From assembly GCA_017646785.1 (NCBI GenBank), contig JAGCLX010000077.1:1-62237 (forward strand): 62,237 nt of DNA, read 5' to 3'. Below, piece after piece: positions 9,217 to 18,200 of this stretch (position 1 is the first letter of the stretch; each line of letters opens with the position of its first letter). This DNA comes from Alistipes sp. (GTDB taxonomy: Bacteria > Bacteroidota > Bacteroidia > Bacteroidales > Rikenellaceae). Below the pieces are notes generated by a model, which made no database searches, was not told the origin of the DNA, and saw only the letters and a list, made by a program, of their open reading frames with translations. A program made the position numbers and the translations under genes.

Positions 9217-9825
9217 ATGAAAATTTACAGAGTGACAATACGCTTTGTGGCTGCGATTCTTCTCGGCACGCTATCCATAGGGATGGCACAAGCGCAAGAG
9301 AGGCACAACATTAGTATATCGTGGGCACTGGGAGCACGTGGCAACTACGGACTGGCAAGCCACACAGCACTCTGCTATGTTGGTGACTTGGACAACACCC
9401 CTCAGGAGCCTCGTGAGGGCTCTACCCTATGGTTAAGCGCAACGCTCGACTACGGCTACAAGATCAATGAATGGTTTAGCGTCGGTGGATGTGCCGCCTG
9501 GACAGCAGGACTCTGCAATCTATACGACAATCAGACACTCGAACATTGGGATACCATACATGTTGACTACCTATCTCTAATGCCCACTGTTCGTTTTACG
9601 TGGCTACGTCGGAGCATTGTTGAGCTATACTCAAGCATGGGCATAACAGCAGGCATTGAACACTGGATACACTACACCAACGGCAAGCAGCACACCTACC
9701 GTCCATACCTATCCTACGACGTTAAACCATTAGGCATATCTATTGGTCGCAAGTGGTATGGTTTCATGGAGACTGGGTATGGTGCGCGAGGCATATTAAA
9801 CGTAGGTGTAGGGCACCAATTTTAA
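9217..9825 (+). CDS. Exported barrel-like protein, paralogue 1 of 3
   Basis: A 202-residue protein with a signal peptide ending near GMAQAQ, then alternating aromatic and polar residues typical of an outer-membrane beta barrel. I chose the ATG at 9217 because it starts directly at the basic and hydrophobic leader and lies downstream of the TATCTTTG element; an in-frame ATG 45 bases earlier overlaps that promoter. Shared blocks with the two genes that follow (YG..INEWFSVG, WTAG, RW/FTW.R, ELYSS, KPLG.SIG.KWYGF, GYG.RGI.NVG.G) show that they are paralogues. The function is not recognised. The protein ends in aromatic QF, as barrel proteins do. Confidence 0.8.
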   Translation: MKIYRVTIRFVAAILLGTLSIGMAQAQERHNISISWALGARGNYGLASHTALCYVGDLDNTPQEPREGSTLWLSATLDYGYKINEWFSVGGCAAWTAGLCNLYDNQTLEHWDTIHVDYLSLMPTVRFTWLRRSIVELYSSMGITAGIEHWIHYTNGKQHTYRPYLSYDVKPLGISIGRKWYGFMETGYGARGILNVGVGHQF

Positions 9826-10133
9826 TCATCCATACCGAATTCTAACACACCATCATACGACAGATAGCCAATGCTATCCTTATTGTTATACCCATATATC
9901 AAGGCGTCCACTCCTAAAGCCAACATATTGAATATCAGTGATTTAATTTAAAAAATACATAACTCACTGATTATCAACACTATGAAAAATATACATTTTC
10001 ATCAATACACATCACGTTGATTATCAACGCATTATAAAACGCTTCGCGGAAAAACTTTTGGCCAAAAAATTTGGAATAGACCCTTTAGAACGTTAACTTT
10101 GCAGTAACGAAAAACATAAAAACTACCCCACTT
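9826..10133. promoter_or_regulatory. 308-bp spacer with stacked dyads and repeats
   Basis: This spacer holds three inverted repeats in a row: ATCAGTGA/TCACTGAT (9934-9941 with 9964-9971), ATGAAAA/TTTTCAT (9982-9988 with 9996-10002) and the perfect CGTTGAT-T-ATCAACG (10015-10029). The 11-bp word TGATTATCAAC occurs at 9968 and at 10018, exactly 50 bases apart and in the same orientation. All lie upstream of the promoter at 10070-10101, as activator or repressor sites would. No gene or terminator is evident. Confidence 0.55.
10070..10101 (+). promoter_or_regulatory. Promoter of the three-gene operon at 10134
   Basis: TTTG at 10070-10073, a 20-base spacer, and TAACTTTG at 10094-10101 form a canonical Bacteroidetes promoter 32 bases before the ATG at 10134. 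Confidence 0.8.
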
Positions 10134-10862
10134 ATGAGGATTAGAAATTCTATTACAAAGTTTGTGGCAGTCGCGCTTGTCGGGATACTCTCCATGGGTA
10201 CAGCACACGCGCAGTACACCTATAAATTTAAGGATGAGCTCGGCACATACAAGGTGACATTCACCCCCGCCGACAACAACACCAAGTTCGAGGGCTCATA
10301 CACAAAGCCTCTACATCCACGCACACACGAGCTACGCCTATCCTCTACTTGGGGAGGTACCGACGCCTACGGATTTAGAGCCGAAGGGTCACTTATGTAC
10401 ATTGGTAGTGACACGGACTACCCTCAGAACGTTCTGTGGGGTCCTCAGCACTGGTTGGGTGCTACGCTTGAGTATGGCTACTGGATAAACGAGTGGTTCA
10501 GCGTTGGTTGTTCTGTAACATGGACAGCTGGCATACGCAACATCTACAACAACAAGACAAAGCAGCTATGGCTGACGCTACGCAGAGATTACATATCGTT
10601 TGTTCCCACAGCGCGCTTTGCATGGTATCGCAATGGTGTATTTCAGCTCTACTCCAGCCTCGGTTTAGGAGCAGGCATACAGCGACGTGTGCGCTACATA
10701 GACGGCAAGGAGAACCTCATAGATGCATACTTCGCCTACGACCTTAAACCCATAGGCCTTGCCATAGGTCACAAGTGGTTTGGATATGTCGAGGTGGGCT
10801 ACGGCTCTCGAGGCATAGTTAACGTGGGCTTCGGCTATCGCATAAACACTAAAACTAAGTAG
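10134..10862 (+). CDS. Exported barrel-like protein, paralogue 2 of 3
   Basis: A 242-residue protein with a signal peptide ending near GTAHAQ. It is clearly related to the protein at 9217: both have ATL.YGY.INEWFSVG, TWTAGI, a Trp-Arg pair before a (E/Q)LYSS strand, and KPIG.AIG.KWFGYVE.GYG.RGI.NVGFG. It carries about 35 extra residues after the signal peptide (YTYKFKDELGTYKV). The next gene starts one base after its stop codon, so the two are translated from one mRNA. Predicted location is the outer membrane; function is unknown. Confidence 0.8.
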   Translation: MRIRNSITKFVAVALVGILSMGTAHAQYTYKFKDELGTYKVTFTPADNNTKFEGSYTKPLHPRTHELRLSSTWGGTDAYGFRAEGSLMYIGSDTDYPQNVLWGPQHWLGATLEYGYWINEWFSVGCSVTWTAGIRNIYNNKTKQLWLTLRRDYISFVPTARFAWYRNGVFQLYSSLGLGAGIQRRVRYIDGKENLIDAYFAYDLKPIGLAIGHKWFGYVEVGYGSRGIVNVGFGYRINTKTK

Positions 10863-10863
10863 T

Positions 10864-11574
10864 ATGAAAGCATATAAATATATAGTATCACTCACCGCAG
10901 CACTCGCAGTATGCAGTGCTGTGGAGGCGCAGGAGGTTGTAAGCAACGACATGATATACGACCGCATAACGGAGTTTATCGAAGCAGAGGGAGACAACCC
11001 CCAACATAGAGTTACGACAAAAAACATCCAGACAATACGCTATGAGCACGACCTACGCCTAACATACGGAGCAATAGGCTTGTCGTCGTGGCTACTACTA
11101 AGTCAAAACTTCGGATACTACGACCTACCAATGGACCTCCCAATGTGGCTTGATGAGCTACGCACAAAGAGCTCTCCAAGATATACACTCGCAACATTCG
11201 GACTGAGCTACGGCAAGCAGTACAAGCCATGGCTTACTCTGGGTTGTAAGACTACATTTGCATGCGACTGGCAAAGGATCTACGACACCGTAACCGATGA
11301 GTACCTATACAACAACAACTGCTACAATGCAGCCATGCTCCTCGACGCACGTTTCAGCTGGCTACGTCGCGAAAAGGTGGAGCTATACTCCTCATTTGCA
11401 CTTGGTATCTTGGCACACATAGAGCGTGCAAATAGCGGCTTCGTGCCAATGGCTGATGCAGCGCTTATAGGTATAAACGTAGGTCGTAGCGTATATGGCT
11501 TTGCTGAGATTGGTGGCGGCATTGGCGGCTCAGTGAGAGTGGGTATTGGATATAGGTTTAACACTAAAAAGTAG
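10864..11574 (+). CDS. Exported barrel-like protein, paralogue 3 of 3
   Basis: A 236-residue protein with a signal peptide ending near CSAVEAQ. It is the most diverged of the three paralogues but keeps the frame: LSYGK.YKPWLTLG, a Trp-Leu-Arg-Arg turn before VELYSSFALG, IGINVGRSVYGFAEIGGGIGGSVRVGIGYRF. The final Phe-Asn-Thr-Lys-Lys resembles a barrel end followed by a short basic tail. It starts one base after paralogue 2 and is 8 bases ahead of a lipoprotein gene. Function is unknown. Confidence 0.78.
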   Translation: MKAYKYIVSLTAALAVCSAVEAQEVVSNDMIYDRITEFIEAEGDNPQHRVTTKNIQTIRYEHDLRLTYGAIGLSSWLLLSQNFGYYDLPMDLPMWLDELRTKSSPRYTLATFGLSYGKQYKPWLTLGCKTTFACDWQRIYDTVTDEYLYNNNCYNAAMLLDARFSWLRREKVELYSSFALGILAHIERANSGFVPMADAALIGINVGRSVYGFAEIGGGIGGSVRVGIGYRFNTKK

Positions 11575-11582
11575 ATTCGGTT

Positions 11583-12365
11583 ATGAGAAGATATACAGCA
11601 ATTATAATCGCAGTAATATCGCTATTGGCGACATCATGCGAAATGGGACACGGCACTATGTATCGTCAGCCCATAGACATTGGCGACACCATCGCCGAAC
11701 ATGCACACATGTGTATAACACAAACCAACAAGCCCATAATGATTGCTCTACTGTGCAACACATACTACTCTACTGAGGATGAGACTATACGCGAGAGTAT
11801 CGAGGAGCTCATCTACAACATTGTGGGCGCAAAGATTGACCGCAACGACACCAAGAGCGCAATTACAATAACCGACATGACCTCTGTGGAGATATTCTAC
11901 TCCTTCAACACCAGCGAGGGTCTACTATCCGAGGGAGGCACATGGAGCTTAGGCGACTCGTACACCATCCTCTTCACACCCAAGGAGGAGGGCATAGAGG
12001 TTATAGTGGATATCCCAGAATACTACAGCAACCCTGGCAATGCGAGCTACATGGTCCAGGATATAAGCTACGACATTGAAAATGGTCTTAACTACAAGCT
12101 TAGTGGTAGCATAGAGCTTCAATATGGCAACGACGGCACAACCCTAAAAACTACCATCAGCGAGCCACTGAGCTATAGCACAATGAGCGACAAGCACTCC
12201 AACATCTATAACTATACGCTTGTTGGTTTCTACGACGGCAGCGCAGAGGCTGTTTACCACGATGCTGTATCAGATACCTACGACAACGTACACATGGAGT
12301 ATACCGACTCAGAATACATCAAGGTAAGTTACCTTGGCTACACAGGTAGAATAACGAACAACTAA
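11583..12365 (+). CDS. Putative lipoprotein of the barrel-paralogue operon
   Basis: A 260-residue lipoprotein: a basic N terminus, a hydrophobic core, and the lipobox LLATSC with Cys near residue 19. The mature part is rich in Thr, Ser and Tyr with beta-strand-like patterns, and no family was recognised. The segment around the lipobox (ISL.ATSCE.G.GT.Y) closely resembles that of the clostripain-like lipoprotein at 28862. It is last in the operon begun at 10134. Its stop codon overlaps the stop codon of the convergent MFS gene. Confidence 0.75.
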   Translation: MRRYTAIIIAVISLLATSCEMGHGTMYRQPIDIGDTIAEHAHMCITQTNKPIMIALLCNTYYSTEDETIRESIEELIYNIVGAKIDRNDTKSAITITDMTSVEIFYSFNTSEGLLSEGGTWSLGDSYTILFTPKEEGIEVIVDIPEYYSNPGNASYMVQDISYDIENGLNYKLSGSIELQYGNDGTTLKTTISEPLSYSTMSDKHSNIYNYTLVGFYDGSAEAVYHDAVSDTYDNVHMEYTDSEYIKVSYLGYTGRITNN

Positions 12366-13555
12366 TCGTCGCTACCCAGCACCCTATTACTCTTATAGGT
12401 GAGCGCCGTGGCAATGGCAAGGATAAGCACTACGACGCCGTTAAACAAGTAGGCAAAGGTGTATCCCTTGGCATGAAACAAATGGTCTATGCCATCTATC
12501 ATAAATGGGGCAACAAGAATGGCGAAATAGTTGGTTGTCATGACGATAGCCAGCGCTAATGTAGAGAGATTTGGCGGCGCATTTGTTGCCGCCTTATCGT
12601 ATATTATGGGTTGCATAACGCCATAGCCTAAGCCCGTGAGTATAGCACCCATGGTGAGGCCAAGCGATGTGGGGTGTGGCAGCGACATAAGCAACAGACC
12701 TATACCCATCGCCACCAACGACCACAGGTTCACCGCCCTACCGAAGATGGCTATGATGCGATTGAGCATAAATCCCGGTGCCATGATGGCGAGAAAAAAT
12801 AGCGATATTACCACACCCGCCTCACTACTCTTCATGCCTGCAAGCGACGCTACATAGGAGGTGTTATAGGTCACTATAAGCGAGGTGTAGGTGATAACGA
12901 AATAGAAGAGTACCAACCCTACTATCACTCGCACATTCAGCTTCGTCTGTCTATTCTGTGCACTCGATTTAGGCTCGGGCTCTGGTTTAGTGTGGCTAAG
13001 GGCGGGAATAAGCAAAAGCGTAATGGCTGGAAGCAAATAGACAATAAATGCCAAATGCCACTCTACGTCTGCCAAGTAGCCTACGGCCGAGGTCGCAATA
13101 ACAAGCGTCAAATTATTAACTGCAGAGCTGACACCCAGCTGCTTAACGCGTTTATCTCCAGTAAAATAATCAACAATAAGACCTGTAGACAGAGGGATGA
13201 TTATACCCGCACCTGCACCCACAAGCGAGCTCGTAATAATCAGCTCAACAAGCGTGCGCGAGAGCGTGCACCCCACGCCACTAATGAGGAATATCGAAGT
13301 ACCGATAACAAGCAGACGTATCTTATTACCGTGCAGCGACCACCGACCTGCCAACAGCATAAATGGGATAATCAACAACGACGGCAACGACTCGAGCATC
13401 TGCACCTCGAGTTCACTCGCATGCGGAAAGATACTCTGCATGTCATCCAAAATTGGCGAAATTGCCAAGCCTGGCAACGATACTATCGCCGACACCGACC
13501 ATATAGCCACAAGAGCAACAAGTGACAACCTTCCCTTACCAGTATCTACAGTCAT
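12362..13555 (-). CDS. MFS transporter
   Basis: A 397-residue inner-membrane protein with about twelve hydrophobic segments and major facilitator features: a short loop after segment 2 with GRWSLHGNKIRLL (a variant of motif A), and GAGAGIIIPLSTGLIVDYF in segments 4-5. MFS proteins move small solutes or drugs using a proton gradient. The substrate cannot be told from sequence. Its stop codon overlaps by four bases (CTAA) with that of the convergent lipoprotein gene, leaving no room for a terminator between them. Confidence 0.88.
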   Translation of the reverse strand: MTVDTGKGRLSLVALVAIWSVSAIVSLPGLAISPILDDMQSIFPHASELEVQMLESLPSLLIIPFMLLAGRWSLHGNKIRLLVIGTSIFLISGVGCTLSRTLVELIITSSLVGAGAGIIIPLSTGLIVDYFTGDKRVKQLGVSSAVNNLTLVIATSAVGYLADVEWHLAFIVYLLPAITLLLIPALSHTKPEPEPKSSAQNRQTKLNVRVIVGLVLFYFVITYTSLIVTYNTSYVASLAGMKSSEAGVVISLFFLAIMAPGFMLNRIIAIFGRAVNLWSLVAMGIGLLLMSLPHPTSLGLTMGAILTGLGYGVMQPIIYDKAATNAPPNLSTLALAIVMTTNYFAILVAPFMIDGIDHLFHAKGYTFAYLFNGVVVLILAIATALTYKSNRVLGSDD

Positions 13556-13633
13556 TTTAGCACATATTTAGTTTCATCCACGCCACGCAAATGCTATGCC
13601 ACGATTTTTCTGGCAACTATGACCAACATAAGC

Positions 13634-13664
13634 TTTGCTTATTTACTTTTTTTGACTACCTTTG
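13634..13664 (+). promoter_or_regulatory. Promoter of rpe
   Basis: TTTG at 13634-13637, a 19-base spacer and TACCTTTG at 13657-13664. The rpe ATG is 43 bases downstream. Confidence 0.75.
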
Positions 13665-13707
13665 TGCGAATGTAACGACACAAAAAAAACTCAACAAAAT
13701 ATAAACT

Positions 13708-14361
13708 ATGAAAAGAATTATTGCTCCTTCGGTGCTTTCAGCCGACTTTGGCAACCTCAATCGAGACATGGAGATGCTCCAGCGATCACAGGCTGAGTGG
13801 GTACACGTAGATGTTATGGATGGTGTATTCGTGCCCAACATCTCATTCGGCTTCCCACTTATGAAGCCTTTGCGCAAGGGTACTACAAAAGTTTTGGATG
13901 TGCATCTCATGATCACTGCACCCGAGAAGTATGTAACTCGCTTTGTTGAGGCGGGTGCCGACTATGTCACCTTCCACTACGAGGCTACTGAGAACATACA
14001 GGAGTGCATCGACCTTATCCGCAAGGCGGGTGCTAAGGTGGGTATCTCTATCAAGCCTGGCACAGAGCCAGAGGTGTTGGACAAGTGGCTCACACAGCTC
14101 GACCTCATCCTTGTTATGAGCGTTGAGCCTGGCTTTGGTGGTCAGAAGTTCATGCCATCATCTATCGCTAAGTGTGAGTACCTCAACCGCAAGAAGCAGG
14201 AGTTGGGCCTCGAGGAGCTTATCATCGAGGTGGATGGTGGCATCTCTGCATCTAACTCACGTCTCTTGTTCGACGCAGGCGCTGAGGCGTTGGTTGCAGG
14301 CAGCTCAGTATTCGGTGCTACAGACCCTGAGCAGGCTATTGTAGACATGATTAACTCATAA
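13708..14361 (+). CDS. rpe: Ribulose-phosphate 3-epimerase
   Basis: This enzyme interconverts ribulose 5-phosphate and xylulose 5-phosphate in the pentose phosphate pathway. The 217-residue TIM barrel shows the family motifs: IAPSVLSADF at the N terminus, HVDVMDGVFVPN with the metal-binding His and Asp, DVHLMI, VEPGFGGQ, and EVDGGI with the second catalytic Asp. Its length is typical. It is followed 14 bases later by an ABC-F gene, probably on the same transcript. Confidence 0.97.
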   Translation: MKRIIAPSVLSADFGNLNRDMEMLQRSQAEWVHVDVMDGVFVPNISFGFPLMKPLRKGTTKVLDVHLMITAPEKYVTRFVEAGADYVTFHYEATENIQECIDLIRKAGAKVGISIKPGTEPEVLDKWLTQLDLILVMSVEPGFGGQKFMPSSIAKCEYLNRKKQELGLEELIIEVDGGISASNSRLLFDAGAEALVAGSSVFGATDPEQAIVDMINS

Positions 14362-14375
14362 TCGGCAACCACAGG

Positions 14376-16313
14376 ATGATTTCGCTCGACAACCTCACCA
14401 TAAGCTACGGCGGCTGGACGCTCTTCGATGGCATATCGTTCATGATTAACCCCAAAGACCGCATAGGCCTTGTGGGTAAGAACGGTGCGGGTAAGACCAC
14501 CCTACTGCGCGTCATCACGGGAGAGCAACAACCCACCGAGGGCGCTGTGACCATAAACGGTGAGTGCACCATAGGCTATCTACCACAGCAGATGCGCGTG
14601 GCAGACACAACATCGCTTGTTGCCGAGACAGCCAAGGCCTTCGAGGAGGTATTGCGCATAGAGGCTAACATCGAGCGCCTAACAGCCGAGATAGCGTCAC
14701 GCACCGACTACGAGAGTGAGGAGTATGCCGAGCTTATACACCGTCTAAACGAGGCTAACGACCGCTATCACATTCTTGGTGGCGACACACGCGAAGCCGA
14801 CATCGAGCGTACGCTACTCGGCTTGGGCTTCAAGCGCACAGACTTCGAGCGCCCCACACGCGAGTTCTCGGGAGGTTGGCGCATGCGTATTGAGCTGGCA
14901 AAGCTACTACTACGCCGACCCTCAATCTTTCTCTTGGATGAGCCGACAAACCACCTCGACATCGAGAGTATACAGTGGCTCGAGGAGTACCTCAAAAACT
15001 ACAACGGAGCGGTGCTTCTCATCTCTCATGACCGCGCCTTCTTGGACAACGTGACAACACGCACGGTAGAGATATCGCTCGGCAAGGCATACGACTACAA
15101 GGTACCCTACTCGAAGTATGTCGTATTACGTCAAGAGCGCCGTGCACAGCAGATGGCGGCATACGAGAACCAGCAGCGCCTAATCGAGAAGACCGAGGAG
15201 TTCATCGAAAAGTTCCGCTATAAGCCCACAAAGAGCAACCAGGTGCAGTCACGCATCAAGCAGCTCGAAAAGCTCGACCGCATCGAAGTCGATGAGGAGG
15301 ATCTATCACGCCTTAATATAAAATTCCCTCCCGCACCCCGCACAGGTCAAATCGTCGCCGAGGTTAAGGAGGTAGGTAAAGCCTTTGGCGAGAAGCGCAT
15401 ATTCTCAGGCGCGGAGTTTACCATCGAACGCGGACAGAAGATAGCCCTCGTAGGTCGTAATGGCGAGGGTAAGACCACGTTCGCACGCATGCTCATTGGT
15501 GAGTTAGAGCCCACGGAGGGAGATATCAAGCTCGGCGCCAACGTAAATATCGGCTACTACGCACAGAACCAGGACGACCTCATGGATGGCGAGTTCACCG
15601 TATTCGACACTCTCGACCGTGTGGCTGTGGGTGACATACGCACACGCCTGCGCGACATCCTCGGAGCCTTCCTCTTCCGTGGCGAGGACATTGAGAAGAA
15701 GGTTAAGGTGCTGTCGGGTGGTGAGCGTTCACGTCTTGCCATGGCGCGCCTTATGCTTGAGCCATACAACCTGCTCATCCTCGATGAGCCTACCAACCAC
15801 ATGGATATGCGCTCGAAGGATATTTTGAAGGATGCGTTGCAGAAATACGACGGCACGGTGGTGGTTGTATCACACGACCGTGAGTTCCTTGACGGCCTTG
15901 TGGACCGCATCTACGAGTTCCGCGACGGTGGCGTGAGGGAGTACCTCGGCGACATCTGGTACTTCTTGGAGAAGCGCAAGGTGGAGTCGCTGCAGGAGAT
16001 TGAGCGCAAAGATAGACCCATGGCAACGGAGAAGAGCGGTGCAGAGAGCTCTAATGCAGGCAAACTATCCTACGAACAGAAGAAGGAGCAGGAGAAGCTC
16101 ATTCGCAAGTTGCGCAAGGCTGTTGAGAGCGTAGAGGAGGAGCTGGCAAAGGTCGAGGCGGAGATTGCGGCATACGACAAACGCTTTGCTGAAAGTACAG
16201 ACTACAATGCCGATGACTACGCCAAGTATGACGCCCTCAAGCAGCAGTACGACAAGCTCATGCACGACTGGGAAAAGGCATCATACGAGCTGGAGATAAC
16301 CGAGCAGAACTAA
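14376..16313 (+). CDS. ABC-F family ATPase
   Basis: A 645-residue soluble protein with two ABC domains and no membrane segments. Domain 1 has GKNGAGKTT (near residues 34-42), FSGGW.MRIELAKLL and LLDEPTNHLD. Domain 2 has GRNGEGKTT, LSGGERSRLAMARL and LILDEPTNHMD. Between them is the charged linker typical of ABC-F, and a long Lys/Glu coiled coil ends the protein (about residues 560-645), as in Uup. ABC-F proteins act on the ribosome, resolving stalled states or, in some cases, antibiotic binding. The coiled-coil tail favours a housekeeping Uup-like role over antibiotic resistance. Confidence 0.93.
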   Translation: MISLDNLTISYGGWTLFDGISFMINPKDRIGLVGKNGAGKTTLLRVITGEQQPTEGAVTINGECTIGYLPQQMRVADTTSLVAETAKAFEEVLRIEANIERLTAEIASRTDYESEEYAELIHRLNEANDRYHILGGDTREADIERTLLGLGFKRTDFERPTREFSGGWRMRIELAKLLLRRPSIFLLDEPTNHLDIESIQWLEEYLKNYNGAVLLISHDRAFLDNVTTRTVEISLGKAYDYKVPYSKYVVLRQERRAQQMAAYENQQRLIEKTEEFIEKFRYKPTKSNQVQSRIKQLEKLDRIEVDEEDLSRLNIKFPPAPRTGQIVAEVKEVGKAFGEKRIFSGAEFTIERGQKIALVGRNGEGKTTFARMLIGELEPTEGDIKLGANVNIGYYAQNQDDLMDGEFTVFDTLDRVAVGDIRTRLRDILGAFLFRGEDIEKKVKVLSGGERSRLAMARLMLEPYNLLILDEPTNHMDMRSKDILKDALQKYDGTVVVVSHDREFLDGLVDRIYEFRDGGVREYLGDIWYFLEKRKVESLQEIERKDRPMATEKSGAESSNAGKLSYEQKKEQEKLIRKLRKAVESVEEELAKVEAEIAAYDKRFAESTDYNADDYAKYDALKQQYDKLMHDWEKASYELEITEQN

Positions 16314-16343
16314 CGCAAATAACTGTTTATAAACAACATAAAG

Positions 16344-17072
16344 ATGGAGAACATCATTTTTGGAATACGCCCTGTTGCTGAGGCTATCGAGGCACGCAAG
16401 CAGATTGAGCGCGTATATATTAAGAAGGGTGCTGAGGGTCAGCTCATGAATGACCTCAAGGACCTTATGGTACGCCACCACATCCGCTGGCAGGAGGTAC
16501 CAATCGAGAAGCTCAGCCGACTCACCCGTGGCAACCACCAGGGTGTAGTAGCGCAGATTGCAGCTATCGACTATGTGGAGCTAAACGACATCCTCGAGCG
16601 CGTGCCCGAGGACGAGACTCCCCTCATCGTGGTCTTTGACGGCGTAACCGACGTGCGCAACTTCGGTGGTATCGCTCGCTCAGCAGAGTGTGCAGGTGCT
16701 CACGGCCTTATTACCCCACTCAAGAACTCTGCCCCCGTTAATGGCGACGCTATACGCTCGTCGGCAGGTGCTTTGAACAACATCCCCGTATGTCGCGTAG
16801 GCTCTATTCGCAACACTCTCAAGACATTGCAGGTGGAGGGCTTCCAGATTGTAGCCGCTACAGAGAAGAGCACAAAGCTTCTCTACGATGCAGACTTCAC
16901 AAAGCCTACGGTTATTGTCATGGGTGCCGAGGATAAGGGTATCTCGAAAGAGGTGTTAAAACTATGTGATGAGCAGTTGGCAATTCCTCTTATCGGCCAT
17001 ACTGAGTCACTTAACGTGGCTGCCGCTGCTGCCATCATGCTCTTCGAGGCTGTACGCCAGCGCATCGGCTAA
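16344..17072 (+). CDS. rlmB: 23S rRNA 2'-O-ribose methyltransferase RlmB (TrmH family)
   Basis: A 242-residue SPOUT methyltransferase. The N-terminal substrate-binding domain begins IIFGIRPVAEAIEA. The C-terminal trefoil-knot domain has the family motifs NFGGIARSAECAGAHG, SSAGALNNIPV, VMGAEDKGIS and IPLIGHTESLNVAAAAAI. E. coli RlmB methylates G2251 of 23S rRNA with SAM. The next gene overlaps its stop codon by one base (TAATG), so translation is probably coupled. Confidence 0.94.
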   Translation: MENIIFGIRPVAEAIEARKQIERVYIKKGAEGQLMNDLKDLMVRHHIRWQEVPIEKLSRLTRGNHQGVVAQIAAIDYVELNDILERVPEDETPLIVVFDGVTDVRNFGGIARSAECAGAHGLITPLKNSAPVNGDAIRSSAGALNNIPVCRVGSIRNTLKTLQVEGFQIVAATEKSTKLLYDADFTKPTVIVMGAEDKGISKEVLKLCDEQLAIPLIGHTESLNVAAAAAIMLFEAVRQRIG

Positions 17073-17638
17073 TGGCTATCATAGAGCATCGAACACTTGG
17101 CATGATAGAGTGTGTACGCTCACTGCGTACACGCTCTATTCGTCTTGTAGTGCGCCGAGATGGAACACTACGCCTTACATATCCTATTTTTAGTAGCCGC
17201 GCAAAGGCTATTGCATTTGCCGAGAGTAAGAGTGCGTGGATTGAACTCACACGACAGCGCATAGCACAACGCACAAGCAACTACCCCACAATCACACCGG
17301 CAGAGGTGGAAAACCTACGCCGTGAGGCCCGTGCATACATCCCCATAACACTATCGCGCCTGGCCAAGGAGCACGGGTTTACGTATACATCGATACGTAT
17401 CTCCTCAGCACACACTCGCTGGGGCTCATGCAGTGGCAGAAATGGCATAAGCATCTCGCTATTCACAATGCTCCTACCAGAACATTTGCGCGAGTTTATC
17501 CTACTTCATGAACTCTGCCACACACGCCATCACAACCACTCCGCAGCCTTTCACAACCTGCTTAACTCTCTCGTGGATGGCAACGAAAAGGCACTCAACC
17601 GCGAACTAAAGAGCTACCATATACCACGCGTAGAGTAG
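17072..17638 (+). CDS. YgjP/SprT-like metal-dependent hydrolase (DUF45)
   Basis: A 188-residue protein with the zinc-binding HELCH motif in LLHELCHTRHHNHSAAFH, preceded by RWGSCS, the signature of the YgjP-like family. These look like zinc metallopeptidases of the M48/SprT type; their substrates are mostly unknown. The ATG overlaps the rlmB stop codon. A hairpin terminator follows at 17684. Confidence 0.88.
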   Translation: MAIIEHRTLGMIECVRSLRTRSIRLVVRRDGTLRLTYPIFSSRAKAIAFAESKSAWIELTRQRIAQRTSNYPTITPAEVENLRREARAYIPITLSRLAKEHGFTYTSIRISSAHTRWGSCSGRNGISISLFTMLLPEHLREFILLHELCHTRHHNHSAAFHNLLNSLVDGNEKALNRELKSYHIPRVE

Positions 17639-17683
17639 CCCTTGACATGACTCATAATAGATTTATACCTATATATAATAGAT

Positions 17684-17713
17684 AAGGAGCTATCCGAAAA
17701 CGGATAACTCCTT
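17684..17713. terminator. Hairpin terminator between convergent genes
   Basis: A 13-bp stem with one mismatch and an AAAA loop (AAGGAGCTATCCG / CGGATAACTCCTT). It sits between the plus-strand DUF45 gene and the minus-strand HMA gene and may stop both. The T runs on either side are weak. Confidence 0.6.
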
Positions 17714-17747
17714 AAACATTTGTCATGAATAGACCGAAGCCTATCTA

Positions 17748-18152
17748 TTAATGGTTGTGGCTGTGACCATGGTCGTGGTTATGGTCGTGACCGTGGTCGT
17801 GACCACCGCAGCATGCGTCAGTGCACTCCTTCTTCTCTGTCTTCTCAGCGCAGTCACCGCAGCAACCAGCCTCTGCCTTAATTTTAATTTTAGCAAATGC
17901 CTTAACGAGAGTGTCGTCGTTAGTCTTTGCTGGATCATATGTTACGGTAACAGTCTTTGATGGGACATCTACCTTTACATCCTTAACACCCTTCTCGTAT
18001 GGGATGGTGTTAGTAACCTTCTTAGCACAACCCTCACAGTCGATATCTGTTGTGAATGTTGTAGTAACAGTCTGCTTGCCCTTAGGCTGCTGTGCGTCAA
18101 CAACTGCGACGCTAAAAAGTGCTACGAAAAGCACCAAAATAATCTTCTTCAT
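17748..18152 (-). CDS. Exported heavy-metal-associated (HMA) domain protein with His-rich tail
   Basis: A 134-residue protein with a signal peptide (about residues 1-20, ending VVDAQ). An HMA ferredoxin-like domain follows, with the metal motif in DIDCEGCAKK (Cys39 and Cys42). The Cys-rich stretch CCGDCAEKTEKKECTDACC comes next, and then a tail of alternating His, Asp and Gly that ends the protein. It probably binds Cu, Zn or a similar soft metal in the periplasm. It is the last gene of a three-gene operon with a TonB receptor and a second Cys/His-rich protein, so it may receive or buffer the metal handled by the receptor. Which metal cannot be told from sequence. Confidence 0.9.
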   Translation of the reverse strand: MKKIILVLFVALFSVAVVDAQQPKGKQTVTTTFTTDIDCEGCAKKVTNTIPYEKGVKDVKVDVPSKTVTVTYDPAKTNDDTLVKAFAKIKIKAEAGCCGDCAEKTEKKECTDACCGGHDHGHDHNHDHGHSHNH

Positions 18153-18200
18153 AATCAGTATAATTTATTAAGTTAACGTATCTATTCTTACATTATTGTA

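Noticed and set aside
8801..9289. A 162-codon open frame on the minus strand
   Set aside because: It overlaps the receptor start, the TPP riboswitch and the divergent promoters. Its product has no protein-like features.
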